Assembly: GCA_044228245.1 (NCBI GenBank)
Contig: JBGAVG010000001.1
Span: 62,001-126,000, forward strand
Source of the DNA: Methylotenera_A sp044228245
Lineage (GTDB): Bacteria > Pseudomonadota > Gammaproteobacteria > Burkholderiales > Methylophilaceae
DNA: 64,000 bases
Reading direction: 5' to 3'
Below the pieces are notes generated by a model. That model was not told the origin of the DNA and searched no databases. It saw only the letters and a list, made by a program, of their open reading frames with translations. Position 1 is the first letter of the stretch. Each line of letters begins with the position of its first letter. Below are positions 16,954 through 24,774 of this stretch, piece by piece. Made by a program: the position numbers and the translations under genes.

Positions 16954-18222
16954 ATGTTTTTAACTCAAAAAGTTAAGTTTCTAAAAGTCATTTTTGTAGT
17001 GGCATGTGTCGTATTGCCCTGGAACGCCACGGCCGTTAATCACGGCAGCTTGGTAGACCAGTTGCTTAGCAATAAATTTGGGAGGAATCTCGTCGAGAGC
17101 CTGCTGGTAAAAAGCCTGCTGGAAATCACCCAAGGTAAAACCAGACAAGCGCTCAACACGGTGAACGACCTCATTCGCACTGCACCTAACTTCAAGCTGG
17201 CCTATCTCATCCGCGGCGACCTGCTTGCCTCGCAAGGGCGCGCACTGGCAACATTAGGCGATTCCAGCGCAGTCATCCCGGACAGCGCTACCAGCAACGA
17301 TGAAATTAAAGGCTTAAGGGACGAGGCCCGCACCCGTATTGAATACTACCTGTCTGAAAAGAGAACATCACAACAACCCAACCTGCTTGTTAAATTAAGC
17401 GATGAACAAGAGCATTTGATCGTTGTAGATACGGCCAAGTCGCGCCTGTTCTTGTACAAAAAGGTGGATGGCGCTTTACAATACGCCGCTGATTATTATG
17501 TCACTGTCGGCAAGAACGGCGTCGGCAAACAAGTCCAGGGAGACAAGCGCACGCCGCTGGGCGTTTACTTTGCAGGGCAAAAGCTTACCCAGCCATTAGC
17601 GGACATGTATGGTGACGCCGCGTATCCGCTGAATTACCCAAACGAACTGGATAAACATCAAAACAAAAATGGCTATGGCATCTGGCTACACGGCACCCCC
17701 ACAAACACTTACAGCCGCCCACCACGTGCCAGCGATGGCTGCGTGGTACTCAGCAACCCCGACCTGAAAGCTTTACAGCCCATTTTACAGTCTGGCAAAA
17801 CGCCTGTGATAATTGCGAATAACCTGGAATGGGTAGATAGCAGCAAATCCAACGAAAAATTGGAAGCGCAAAAAGCCAGAATGCAGGCCCTGCAAAAAAC
17901 CATAGAAGACTGGCGTCAGGATTGGGTTTCGCAAAACACTGACGAATACTTAGGCCATTATTCTAAAAAGTTCTTTTACAGCGATGGCGGTTTTAACAAA
18001 TGGGCAGAATACAAGCGCGGCATTCAGGCAGCCAAATCCAAGGTGTCGATTCAGCTGGAAGACATCAGCATGTTTGGCTACCCGGGTTCTGAACAACCCA
18101 TTATCGTGGTTAATTTCGAACAGGATTTTAAAAGTTCCGCCTTGCAAAATAAAATGCGCAAGCGCCAATACTGGGTGAATGAAAACAATCAATGGAAAAT
18201 AATTTATGAAGGCGCTGGCTGA
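16954..18222 (+). CDS. L,D-transpeptidase (YkuD domain) with NTF2-like C-terminal domain
   Basis: L,D-transpeptidases make 3-3 crosslinks in peptidoglycan or attach proteins to it, in the periplasm. A signal peptide occupies residues 1-27. The YkuD domain spans about 155-290, with IWLHGTP followed by SDGCVVLSNPDL, giving the catalytic His and Cys. The last 115 residues form an NTF2-like domain (TIEDWRQDWVSQNTDEYLGHY ... NNQWKIIYEG) of the type found in proteins such as Cds6. Length 422 is within the range for such fusions. The upstream TPR protein ends in a similar domain. Its stop overlaps the next gene's start by one base. Confidence 0.93.
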   Translation: MFLTQKVKFLKVIFVVACVVLPWNATAVNHGSLVDQLLSNKFGRNLVESLLVKSLLEITQGKTRQALNTVNDLIRTAPNFKLAYLIRGDLLASQGRALATLGDSSAVIPDSATSNDEIKGLRDEARTRIEYYLSEKRTSQQPNLLVKLSDEQEHLIVVDTAKSRLFLYKKVDGALQYAADYYVTVGKNGVGKQVQGDKRTPLGVYFAGQKLTQPLADMYGDAAYPLNYPNELDKHQNKNGYGIWLHGTPTNTYSRPPRASDGCVVLSNPDLKALQPILQSGKTPVIIANNLEWVDSSKSNEKLEAQKARMQALQKTIEDWRQDWVSQNTDEYLGHYSKKFFYSDGGFNKWAEYKRGIQAAKSKVSIQLEDISMFGYPGSEQPIIVVNFEQDFKSSALQNKMRKRQYWVNENNQWKIIYEGAG

Positions 18223-18797
18223 TGCAAAACATTAAGCTTTATCTATTTGGTGTATTGCTTGCCTGCACAGCTAGCATCCATGCGGCTCCCAGCGTTGAGT
18301 TTCAAACCTCCCAAGGCAATTTCACAGTTGAGCTTTACCCAGAAAAAGCGCCTAAAACTGTCGCCAATTTTTTGCAGTATGTGAAAGACGGCTTTTACGA
18401 AAACACCATTTTTCATCGCGTCATTAACCGCTTTATGATTCAAGGCGGCGGCTTTGAGCGCGATTTAACCGAGAAAAACACACGTGCACCCATTGTCAAT
18501 GAATCCAACAACGGTTTATTGAACGAAACCGGCACCATTGCCATGGCACGCACGGCCGATCCTGACTCCGCAACTGCGCAGTTTTTTGTGAATCTGGCGG
18601 ACAATCAATTTTTGAACTACACCAGCCCAGATCCAGAACAGATTGGTTATTGCGTATTTGGCAAGGTCACCAGCGGATTTGACGTAGTGCAGAAGATTGG
18701 CCTTAGCCCCACAACCAGCATGGGCAGAAACGCCGATGTACCGGTTAGACCCATCATCATCAAAAGCGTAAAACTGCTTGCTGAAGTAGCCAAGTAG
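18222..18797 (+). CDS. ppiA: Periplasmic peptidyl-prolyl cis-trans isomerase, cyclophilin type
   Basis: Cyclophilins isomerise proline bonds; this copy has a signal peptide (LYLFGVLLACTASIHA-AP, residues 5-21) and should act in the periplasm. The domain shows FHRVINRFMIQGGGFE, MARTADPDSATAQFFVNL and YCVFGKV, all standard. Length 191 is normal for PpiA. A closely similar gene without a signal peptide follows 46 bp downstream, so the pair probably arose by duplication and serves two compartments. Confidence 0.95.
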   Translation: MQNIKLYLFGVLLACTASIHAAPSVEFQTSQGNFTVELYPEKAPKTVANFLQYVKDGFYENTIFHRVINRFMIQGGGFERDLTEKNTRAPIVNESNNGLLNETGTIAMARTADPDSATAQFFVNLADNQFLNYTSPDPEQIGYCVFGKVTSGFDVVQKIGLSPTTSMGRNADVPVRPIIIKSVKLLAEVAK

Positions 18798-18843
18798 TTT
18801 TCGCTTCCAATTTATTTTTTTAACACATTATTAAGGATTTAAC

Positions 18844-19335
18844 GTGGTTAAACTTTCTACCAATTTTGGCGACATCACACTTGAACTTAACGCAGAAAAA
18901 GCGCCCATTACCGTGGCTAATTTTTTGCACTATGTCGAAAAAGGATTTTATGACGGCGTGATTTTTCATCGCGTGATCGATGGCTTTATGATTCAGGGTG
19001 GCGGCTTTGATACCAATATGAAACAGAAAGCCACCGATGCCGAGATCAAGAATGAAGCGGATAACGGCTTAAGCAACGATGCCTACACCATTGCGATGGC
19101 GCGTACATCCATCCCGGATTCAGCCAGCAGCCAGTTTTTTATCAACGTAGCCGACAACGATTTTCTTAACCATACCGCGCCGACATCAAGCGGCTGGGGC
19201 TACTGCGTATTTGGCAAAGTAGTCGAAGGCATGGACGTTGTAGATAAGATTAAAGGCGTAAAAACCACCAGCAAAGCGGGGCATCGCGATGTGCCGGTTG
19301 ATCCTGTAATCATAGAAAAAGCCAGCATTATCTAA
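18844..19335 (+). CDS. ppiB: Cytoplasmic peptidyl-prolyl cis-trans isomerase, cyclophilin type
   Basis: This 163-residue cyclophilin lacks a signal peptide and should act in the cytoplasm. It carries the same blocks as its neighbour: FHRVIDGFMIQGGGFD, MARTSIPDSASSQFFINV and YCVFGKVVEGMDVV. The start is GTG at 18844, behind a spaced AAGGA at 18833-18837. It precedes lpxH by 19 bp; ppiB-lpxH is a conserved neighbour pair in proteobacteria. Confidence 0.96.
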   Translation: MVKLSTNFGDITLELNAEKAPITVANFLHYVEKGFYDGVIFHRVIDGFMIQGGGFDTNMKQKATDAEIKNEADNGLSNDAYTIAMARTSIPDSASSQFFINVADNDFLNHTAPTSSGWGYCVFGKVVEGMDVVDKIKGVKTTSKAGHRDVPVDPVIIEKASII

Positions 19336-19354
19336 TCATTCATCCATTTTTCAC

Positions 19355-20086
19355 ATGGATCACTGCTTATTTATATCTGATTTGCATCTATGTGATTCGC
19401 GCCCGCACATCACCAAGGCGTTCATTTCGTTTTTGGAGAAAACCGCCAGTAACGCCCAGGCGCTTTATATCCTGGGCGACTTATTTGAATACTGGGCGGG
19501 CGACGATGCCATTGCAGCCGGTGTACACAAACCCGTCATTGACGCGCTTAAAAACCTCACCAAGCATGGCATAAAAGTTTTTTTGATACCTGGCAACCGC
19601 GACTTTTTAATTGGAGAAGGTTTTGTAAGCGCCACGGATATTACAATCCTGCCTGACCCGACCTTAGTCATGCTTTATGGCAAGCCTGTATTGTTAAGTC
19701 ATGGCGACGCATTATGCACAGACGATATCGCCTACCAGCAGTTCCGCAGCGAAGTGCGTGATGATGCCTGGAAAACCCGATTTTTAAGTCAACCACTGGC
19801 AAACCGTATCACTTATATCGAACAACTGCGCGCCAAAAGCGAGCAGGAAAAATCTGTCAAATCGATGCAGATTATGGATGTGAACCAGGATGCGGTAGCC
19901 GATTTATTGCGGGAATATGCCTATCCGCCCCTCTTCATTCATGGGCACACGCACCGCCCCGACAGGCATGTTCATGCACTTGATGGCAATGTATGCGAAC
20001 GCTGGGTGCTAGGCGACTGGTATGAGCAAGGCAGCTACCTGAAACTAAGCGCTGATGGCTGCCATGCGCATGCACTATCGCCATAG
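19355..20086 (+). CDS. lpxH: UDP-2,3-diacylglucosamine diphosphatase LpxH
   Basis: LpxH hydrolyses UDP-2,3-diacylglucosamine to lipid X in lipid A synthesis, at the inner face of the membrane. The metallophosphoesterase motifs are complete: ISDLHL near residue 8, GDLFEYWAGDD near 41, GNRDFLIG near 80, SHGD near 114 and HGHTHRPD near 195. Length 243 is normal. Its presence confirms a Gram-negative envelope with lipid A. Confidence 0.96.
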   Translation: MDHCLFISDLHLCDSRPHITKAFISFLEKTASNAQALYILGDLFEYWAGDDAIAAGVHKPVIDALKNLTKHGIKVFLIPGNRDFLIGEGFVSATDITILPDPTLVMLYGKPVLLSHGDALCTDDIAYQQFRSEVRDDAWKTRFLSQPLANRITYIEQLRAKSEQEKSVKSMQIMDVNQDAVADLLREYAYPPLFIHGHTHRPDRHVHALDGNVCERWVLGDWYEQGSYLKLSADGCHAHALSP

Positions 20087-20102
20087 CCATTACAAATAGG
20101 CC

Positions 20103-20375
20103 ATGGCAAAAAAAATATTAGTGTGCACTAACTATCGCGCCAACCTCAATAGTCCCTCATGTGCGGCGCGCGGCAGTAAAGAAGCAGCTTTAGAATTAAC
20201 ACGGCAATTACAGGATAAGAATGTAAAGATAGAAATAGAAGAATCGCCATGCATGGGGTTTTGCAACATCGGGCCCAACATGCGCCTAATCCCCGGCGGT
20301 GAATTTTTTCACGAAGTTTCCGACAAAAAAATCACCGAAATCATCGAGGCCGCAAAAATATTTCTAAAAACCTGA
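20103..20375 (+). CDS. Thioredoxin-like [2Fe-2S] ferredoxin family protein
   Basis: Four cysteines lie in CTNYRANLNSPSC (about residues 8 and 20) and CMGFC (about 56 and 60), the pattern of thioredoxin-like 2Fe-2S proteins. The fold is supported by the pattern LELTRQLQDKNVKIEIEESPC and the later glycine-rich segment. At 90 residues it is of normal length for the stand-alone family. The partner is unknown. It ends only four bases before the convergent GAF/HD-GYP gene. Confidence 0.88.
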   Translation: MAKKILVCTNYRANLNSPSCAARGSKEAALELTRQLQDKNVKIEIEESPCMGFCNIGPNMRLIPGGEFFHEVSDKKITEIIEAAKIFLKT

Positions 20376-20379
20376 ACCG

Positions 20380-22005
20380 CTATGATGCGCGATATCCGGG
20401 TATGCTGGCCACATCCACTGCATCGATTTGTGCGGGCTCCAGAAACTTCTCCGCATAAGCCAAATAGATTTTTTCGCGGATAAACAGATCAAAAATGTCT
20501 GGATCGATGTGATTATCCAGCCGCATTTTGCCCAAAATATTCAGTGTCTCAGAGAGGGTTTTCGCCTTTTTGTAAGGCCTGTCTTTGGAAGTAAGCGCTT
20601 CAAAAATATCTGCAATCCCCATCATGCGCGCCGGGATCGACATCTGCTCGCGCGTTAAGCCTTTCGGGTAGCCCTTGCCATCCATGCGCTCATGATGCCC
20701 GCCTGCGTACTCGGGCACACGTTGCAAATCTTTTGGGTAAGTCAGCGCATTCAGCATGCTGATAGTCACCGCAATATGATTGTTAATCACCATGCGTTCC
20801 TCTGGAGTCAAGGTGCCGCGCTCGATGGTGAGGTTATACACCTCATCTTCGCTTAAGAACTTAGTGGTATGGCCGGTGTCGTTCAGATACTCGTAATTAG
20901 CAATATGCTTAATCCGCTGCAGATCTTCTGGCTGCATGGATTCGCCGCCAATATTCATTTTGCGGATGAAGTTTTTATCTTCTTCAAGTGTTCTTTTAAT
21001 CACACTGATTTCATGGTCAAGTTGCAGCGGGTTGATATGCGTGTCATTTCTGGCCGATGCCAGCGCCTTGCGCAAACAGGCATTTTCGCGCTGTGTTTTG
21101 AGCAGCTCAAATCGATGATCGATTAAATGAATGCGGTCAAAAATGGTTTCCAGCTTGGTCGCTTTATCCATCACATACTCTGGTGTCGTGACTTTGCCAC
21201 AATCGTGCAGCCATGCCGCGATTTTGAGCTCATAGACCTCTTTTTCGGTCATGGTAAAACTTTTCAGCGGGCCTTCATTGGTTTTAATCGCAGCCTCGGC
21301 CAACATCATGGTGAGCTCAGGTACGCGCTGGCAATGGCCGCCGGTATATGGGGACTTTTCATCAATCGCATCGGCAATCAGCTTGATGAATGACTCAAAT
21401 AAGTTTTTAAGGCCTTCGATGAGATTGTGGTTGGTAAGCGCTACAGCGGCTTGCGAAGCCAGAGACTCGACCAGACGCTGGTGCGACTCCGAAAACGCAA
21501 TGATTTGACCGGTCTGCGGATCGATTGCATTGATCAGCTGCAAAACACCGATAATCTCATTTTCATGATTCTTCATCGGCACGGTCAAAAACGATTTTGA
21601 GCGGTATCCCGTTTTTTCATCGAATTTTCGTGTGCCGGAAAAATCAAATCCTTCCGTCAAATAAGCGTCGGCAACATTCACCGTTTTGGCATTGACCACG
21701 CTGTAGGCCGCGACCATATTGATGTTTGGCTTGCCATCTTCAAGATAAATCGGCAATGGCGGAAACGGGATTGCCTTACCTGTGGTGCCGCCCATCGCGA
21801 TATCAAGACTCATGGTACGCATGATCTCGAACTTGAGCTTGGCGTCTTCAGTCACCGTATAAAGCGTCCCACCATCGGCATTGGTAAGTTCTTTCGCGCC
21901 CAATAAGATGATTTCCAGCAGTCGATTATTATCGCGTTCAGCCGAAAGCGCCACGCCTATGGAGTTCAGGCGATCAAGCTGAGTGAGCATGTTTACAGTT
22001 TGCAT
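20380..22005 (-). CDS. GAF and HD-GYP domain protein, probable cyclic-di-GMP phosphodiesterase
   Basis: Residues 10-200 form a GAF sensory domain. The HD domain follows with HDCGKVTTPEYV near 268 and, much later, HHERMDGKGYP, the GYP signature of c-di-GMP phosphodiesterases. Between HD and GYP lies an extra segment of over 100 residues, largely helical and charged (from DRIHLIDHRFELLKTQ through the SEDEVYNLTIERG region), so the domain is longer than the usual HD-GYP. Length 541. It has no membrane segment. It is transcribed alone; the FHA gene lies upstream. The ligand of the GAF domain cannot be inferred. Confidence 0.9.
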   Translation of the reverse strand: MQTVNMLTQLDRLNSIGVALSAERDNNRLLEIILLGAKELTNADGGTLYTVTEDAKLKFEIMRTMSLDIAMGGTTGKAIPFPPLPIYLEDGKPNINMVAAYSVVNAKTVNVADAYLTEGFDFSGTRKFDEKTGYRSKSFLTVPMKNHENEIIGVLQLINAIDPQTGQIIAFSESHQRLVESLASQAAVALTNHNLIEGLKNLFESFIKLIADAIDEKSPYTGGHCQRVPELTMMLAEAAIKTNEGPLKSFTMTEKEVYELKIAAWLHDCGKVTTPEYVMDKATKLETIFDRIHLIDHRFELLKTQRENACLRKALASARNDTHINPLQLDHEISVIKRTLEEDKNFIRKMNIGGESMQPEDLQRIKHIANYEYLNDTGHTTKFLSEDEVYNLTIERGTLTPEERMVINNHIAVTISMLNALTYPKDLQRVPEYAGGHHERMDGKGYPKGLTREQMSIPARMMGIADIFEALTSKDRPYKKAKTLSETLNILGKMRLDNHIDPDIFDLFIREKIYLAYAEKFLEPAQIDAVDVASIPGYRAS

Positions 22006-22068
22006 TGCGATTTAAACAGAAACATACAATTAAGTTACAACAAGAAATCTGGCCATCAACATGCCAAC

Positions 22069-22830
22069 TTAAGCCAGATAGAATTCCATTTTTACGCCAG
22101 CCAAATCAATCACATCATGGTCATTTAATGCAAAGGCCTGCATGCCGATATTTTGGCCATTCACGATTGGCCGCTTTTCGCCTTCTACATGCGCAATAAA
22201 ATAGCCATGTGGCCGCTTGGTGATCACCGCCACCTGCACGCCAGGCTTTCCTAAGGTGGTTAATGCTTTATTTAATGAAAGGTCGCGGCCGGAATCGCTG
22301 CCGCTAAGCACCTGCAAATGACCTGTTCTTTGCATATGTGCTAACGCTTCTGCGGAGGTTTGCTGAGGCGGTGTGGATGTCACTGGTACGGCGATTTTGT
22401 CTTCAGCAGTTTGCTCATGAGAAACTAGCTCGTCCTGGATTTTCTCAGCTTCTGCTTCGACGCCGGATGCAGGCACCACCAGCCGTGCAGGCCGCATCAC
22501 TACGGTGTTTTCAAAACCGTTATGTTTCGGCATTTTTTCTTGTGTTTTATTCTCATACTTGAGCTGATATTTACCGAACTCTATGACATCGTTATGTAGC
22601 AACACATGCTTTTTGATTGGCTTATTATTCACAAAGGTGCCATTGGTACTGTTCAGATCCTCAAGGAAAGAATCGTTGCCAATCGTGACAATCGCCGCAT
22701 GATCGCCGCTCACTGCCAAATTATCGATATGAATATCATTGGTGGGGCGGCGCCCGATGGTAATACGCTCTTTGTCTAACGCAAACTCGCCTAGCGGGTT
22801 GCCATCCAGCGAAAAATGTAACTTTGCCAT
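22069..22830 (-). CDS. FHA-domain protein
   Basis: FHA domains bind phosphothreonine. The N-terminal domain (residues 1-95) has GRRPTNDI, SGDHA and LNSTNGTFVN, the full binding signature. A linker with several Glu and Thr residues leads to a second, diverged FHA-like half (residues 165-253) without the signature. The start used is ATG at 22830, with AAGGG six bases upstream; an in-frame ATG at 22845 would add five residues. It lies 45 bp downstream of the PP2C phosphatase gene, a typical partner. No Ser/Thr kinase gene is in the window. Confidence 0.9.
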   Translation of the reverse strand: MAKLHFSLDGNPLGEFALDKERITIGRRPTNDIHIDNLAVSGDHAAIVTIGNDSFLEDLNSTNGTFVNNKPIKKHVLLHNDVIEFGKYQLKYENKTQEKMPKHNGFENTVVMRPARLVVPASGVEAEAEKIQDELVSHEQTAEDKIAVPVTSTPPQQTSAEALAHMQRTGHLQVLSGSDSGRDLSLNKALTTLGKPGVQVAVITKRPHGYFIAHVEGEKRPIVNGQNIGMQAFALNDHDVIDLAGVKMEFYLA

Positions 22831-22875
22831 AATCACCCTTGTCATGTTTTCCAGTTTATCGTTCTGGTTATACTA

Positions 22876-23718
22876 TCAAAAGCTTAAATATCTGGCGATT
22901 TTAGTACCACCGAATAAGTTTTTGAACCAACTTTTCTCAGCCGTAAACGTCTTTTTTATGATTGCTATCACTACCGAAATATTATCTGTTCCACCGTTTT
23001 CATTTGCAGATTGAATTAATCTGGTTGCTGCATGCGCGATATTACCATCCGCCTCAATCAGCGTTTTAGCTATTTCTGCGTCATCAATGAGATCTGACAA
23101 CCCATCAGAACACAGCAGATATACATCATCCACCTCTACATCCAGTTCCTGCAAGTCCAACTCCACTTCAGGATCCACGCCCAGCGCGCGTGTAACGAGG
23201 TTTTTATGATGAGACAATTTTGCCTGCTCCTCAGTCATCATCCCTGCGTTAATTTGCTCTTGCACCACTGAATGGTCTTCCGTAAGCCGCACCAACTCCT
23301 CATCACGCAGGCGGTACATGCGTGAATCGCCAATATGCCCCACCACCAGTTTATTATCGGTAAAAATACCCGCCACCAATGTCGTGCCCATGCCAGCGCA
23401 TTGCGGTTGGTTTTGCGAAATCTGGTAGATCGCCGCATTGGTTTTCTCAACCGCATCTGCCAGCATCCGCGATTCCGGCAGTGAATTTAGCGCAAATTTT
23501 TTCAAGCGCGATTCATTCTGCATGGCTTCAGTCACTTCAGCCGTGATCATCAGCACAGCGATTTCACTTGCTACCTCGCCCGCATTATAACCGCCCATGC
23601 CGTCAGCCAGCACCAGCAAGCCTATCGATAAGTCACTCGCAACCGAGTCTTCATTATGCTCCCGAAACAAGCCCACATCGGTAAGCCGCACCACATTGAT
23701 CGCGTCTGATACATTCAA
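22876..23718 (-). CDS. PP2C-family serine/threonine protein phosphatase
   Basis: PP2C phosphatases remove phosphate from Ser/Thr residues with two metal ions. Metal and catalytic motifs are present: REHNEDS near residue 19, DGMGGYNAGEVAS near 40, GDSRMYRL near 133, CSDGLSDLI near 207 and GGTDNISVV near 250. No transmembrane helix, so it is cytoplasmic. Length 280 is slightly longer than the Stp family. It is followed by the FHA gene and probably acts on the same phosphoproteins. Confidence 0.93.
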   Translation of the reverse strand: MNVSDAINVVRLTDVGLFREHNEDSVASDLSIGLLVLADGMGGYNAGEVASEIAVLMITAEVTEAMQNESRLKKFALNSLPESRMLADAVEKTNAAIYQISQNQPQCAGMGTTLVAGIFTDNKLVVGHIGDSRMYRLRDEELVRLTEDHSVVQEQINAGMMTEEQAKLSHHKNLVTRALGVDPEVELDLQELDVEVDDVYLLCSDGLSDLIDDAEIAKTLIEADGNIAHAATRLIQSANENGGTDNISVVIAIIKKTFTAEKSWFKNLFGGTKIARYLSF

Positions 23719-23775
23719 AATTTCAAGCCCATAAATGTATGAATTATTATTATCATTATTGAATGCCTGATATGT

Positions 23776-24258
23776 CTACTGCCGTCTAAACTCCTGCGGC
23801 CTTACATTCGCGGCCACTTTATCCAATACGCCGTTGATGTATTTATGCCCGTCTACTCCGCCATACAGTTTCGCCAATTCGACGCCTTCGTTGATGGCGA
23901 CGCGGTATGGAATGCTCATATCGAACATGAGTTCAAACGACGCAATCCGCAGAATCGCGTGTTCCACAGGGCTGAGTTCCTCTAGTTTTCTATCAATAAA
24001 GGTTGCAATTTTCTGGTCAAGTTCATTAATCTTGCCAGTCACCCCTTCCAGCAGATGCTTAAAATACGCCTCGTCTGCTTTTATGTACTCCGGATCGTCT
24101 TGCGCATCCAGAATAATCTGTTTGATTTCACCAGCATTGATCATGCCGCGATATACCGCCTTCAACACCAATTCGCGTGATTTGCGGCGATTCTGGCTTG
24201 TTTTTGGTTTTTTAGCTGCCTTGATTTCAACCTTGGTATCACTCCCAGAAGTACTCAT
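23776..24258 (-). CDS. nusB: Transcription antitermination factor NusB
   Basis: NusB with NusE binds boxA RNA and supports transcription of rRNA. The protein contains RRKSRELVLKAVYRG near 24, LSPVEHAILRIASFEL near 112 and the end block GHKYINGVLDKVA, all characteristic. Length 160 is normal, with a short charged N-terminal extension of 20 residues. Its ATG overlaps the end of ribH by four bases, the common ribH-nusB pairing. Confidence 0.95.
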   Translation of the reverse strand: MSTSGSDTKVEIKAAKKPKTSQNRRKSRELVLKAVYRGMINAGEIKQIILDAQDDPEYIKADEAYFKHLLEGVTGKINELDQKIATFIDRKLEELSPVEHAILRIASFELMFDMSIPYRVAINEGVELAKLYGGVDGHKYINGVLDKVAANVRPQEFRRQ

Positions 24259-24704
24259 AACGCGCGCACCAAGTTAGCCATCTCAATCGCCACCTGCGCG
24301 GCCTCCGTGCCTTTAACCAGCATGCGCGCCAATGCCTGATCATCATCTTCCGTGGTTAACACCGCATTGGCCACCGGCACGCCCGTGTTAAGCTGAACTT
24401 CTGAAATGCCGCGCGCAGACTCGTTTGCAACTACCTCAAAGTGATAAGTTTCGCCACGGATAATTGCCCCCAAAGCAATCAGTGCATCATATTTTTCGCT
24501 TAAAGCCATGTGCTGCAAAATAAGCGGGGTTTCCAGTGCGCCTGGCACGGTAGCAATGCGAATATGCTCAGGCTTTACGCCCAGTTTCAACAATTCTGCA
24601 TGGCAGGCCGCCAGCAAACCTTCGCCAATATCGCTATTAAAGCGTGATTGCACGATGCCAATCTTTTTGCCTGCGCCGTCTAAATTAATGTCTATTTTAT
24701 TCAA
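24255..24704 (-). CDS. ribH: 6,7-dimethyl-8-ribityllumazine synthase RibH
   Basis: RibH condenses ArP and dihydroxybutanone phosphate to lumazine in riboflavin synthesis. Motifs GIVQSRFNSDI near 15, VPGALETPLI near 54, ALGAIIRGETYHFEVVANES near 77 and the conserved NTGVPVANAVLTTE near 105 are present. Length 149 is normal. The other riboflavin genes that usually precede it (ribBA, ribE) are not in the window; a transporter gene lies upstream. Confidence 0.96.
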   Translation of the reverse strand: MNKIDINLDGAGKKIGIVQSRFNSDIGEGLLAACHAELLKLGVKPEHIRIATVPGALETPLILQHMALSEKYDALIALGAIIRGETYHFEVVANESARGISEVQLNTGVPVANAVLTTEDDDQALARMLVKGTEAAQVAIEMANLVRAL

Positions 24705-24774
24705 TGGATTCTCTAATAATGTGCTAAAACCGCTATTTTACCTGATAAGCGCTGACACATTTTGCCGGTTTTAT

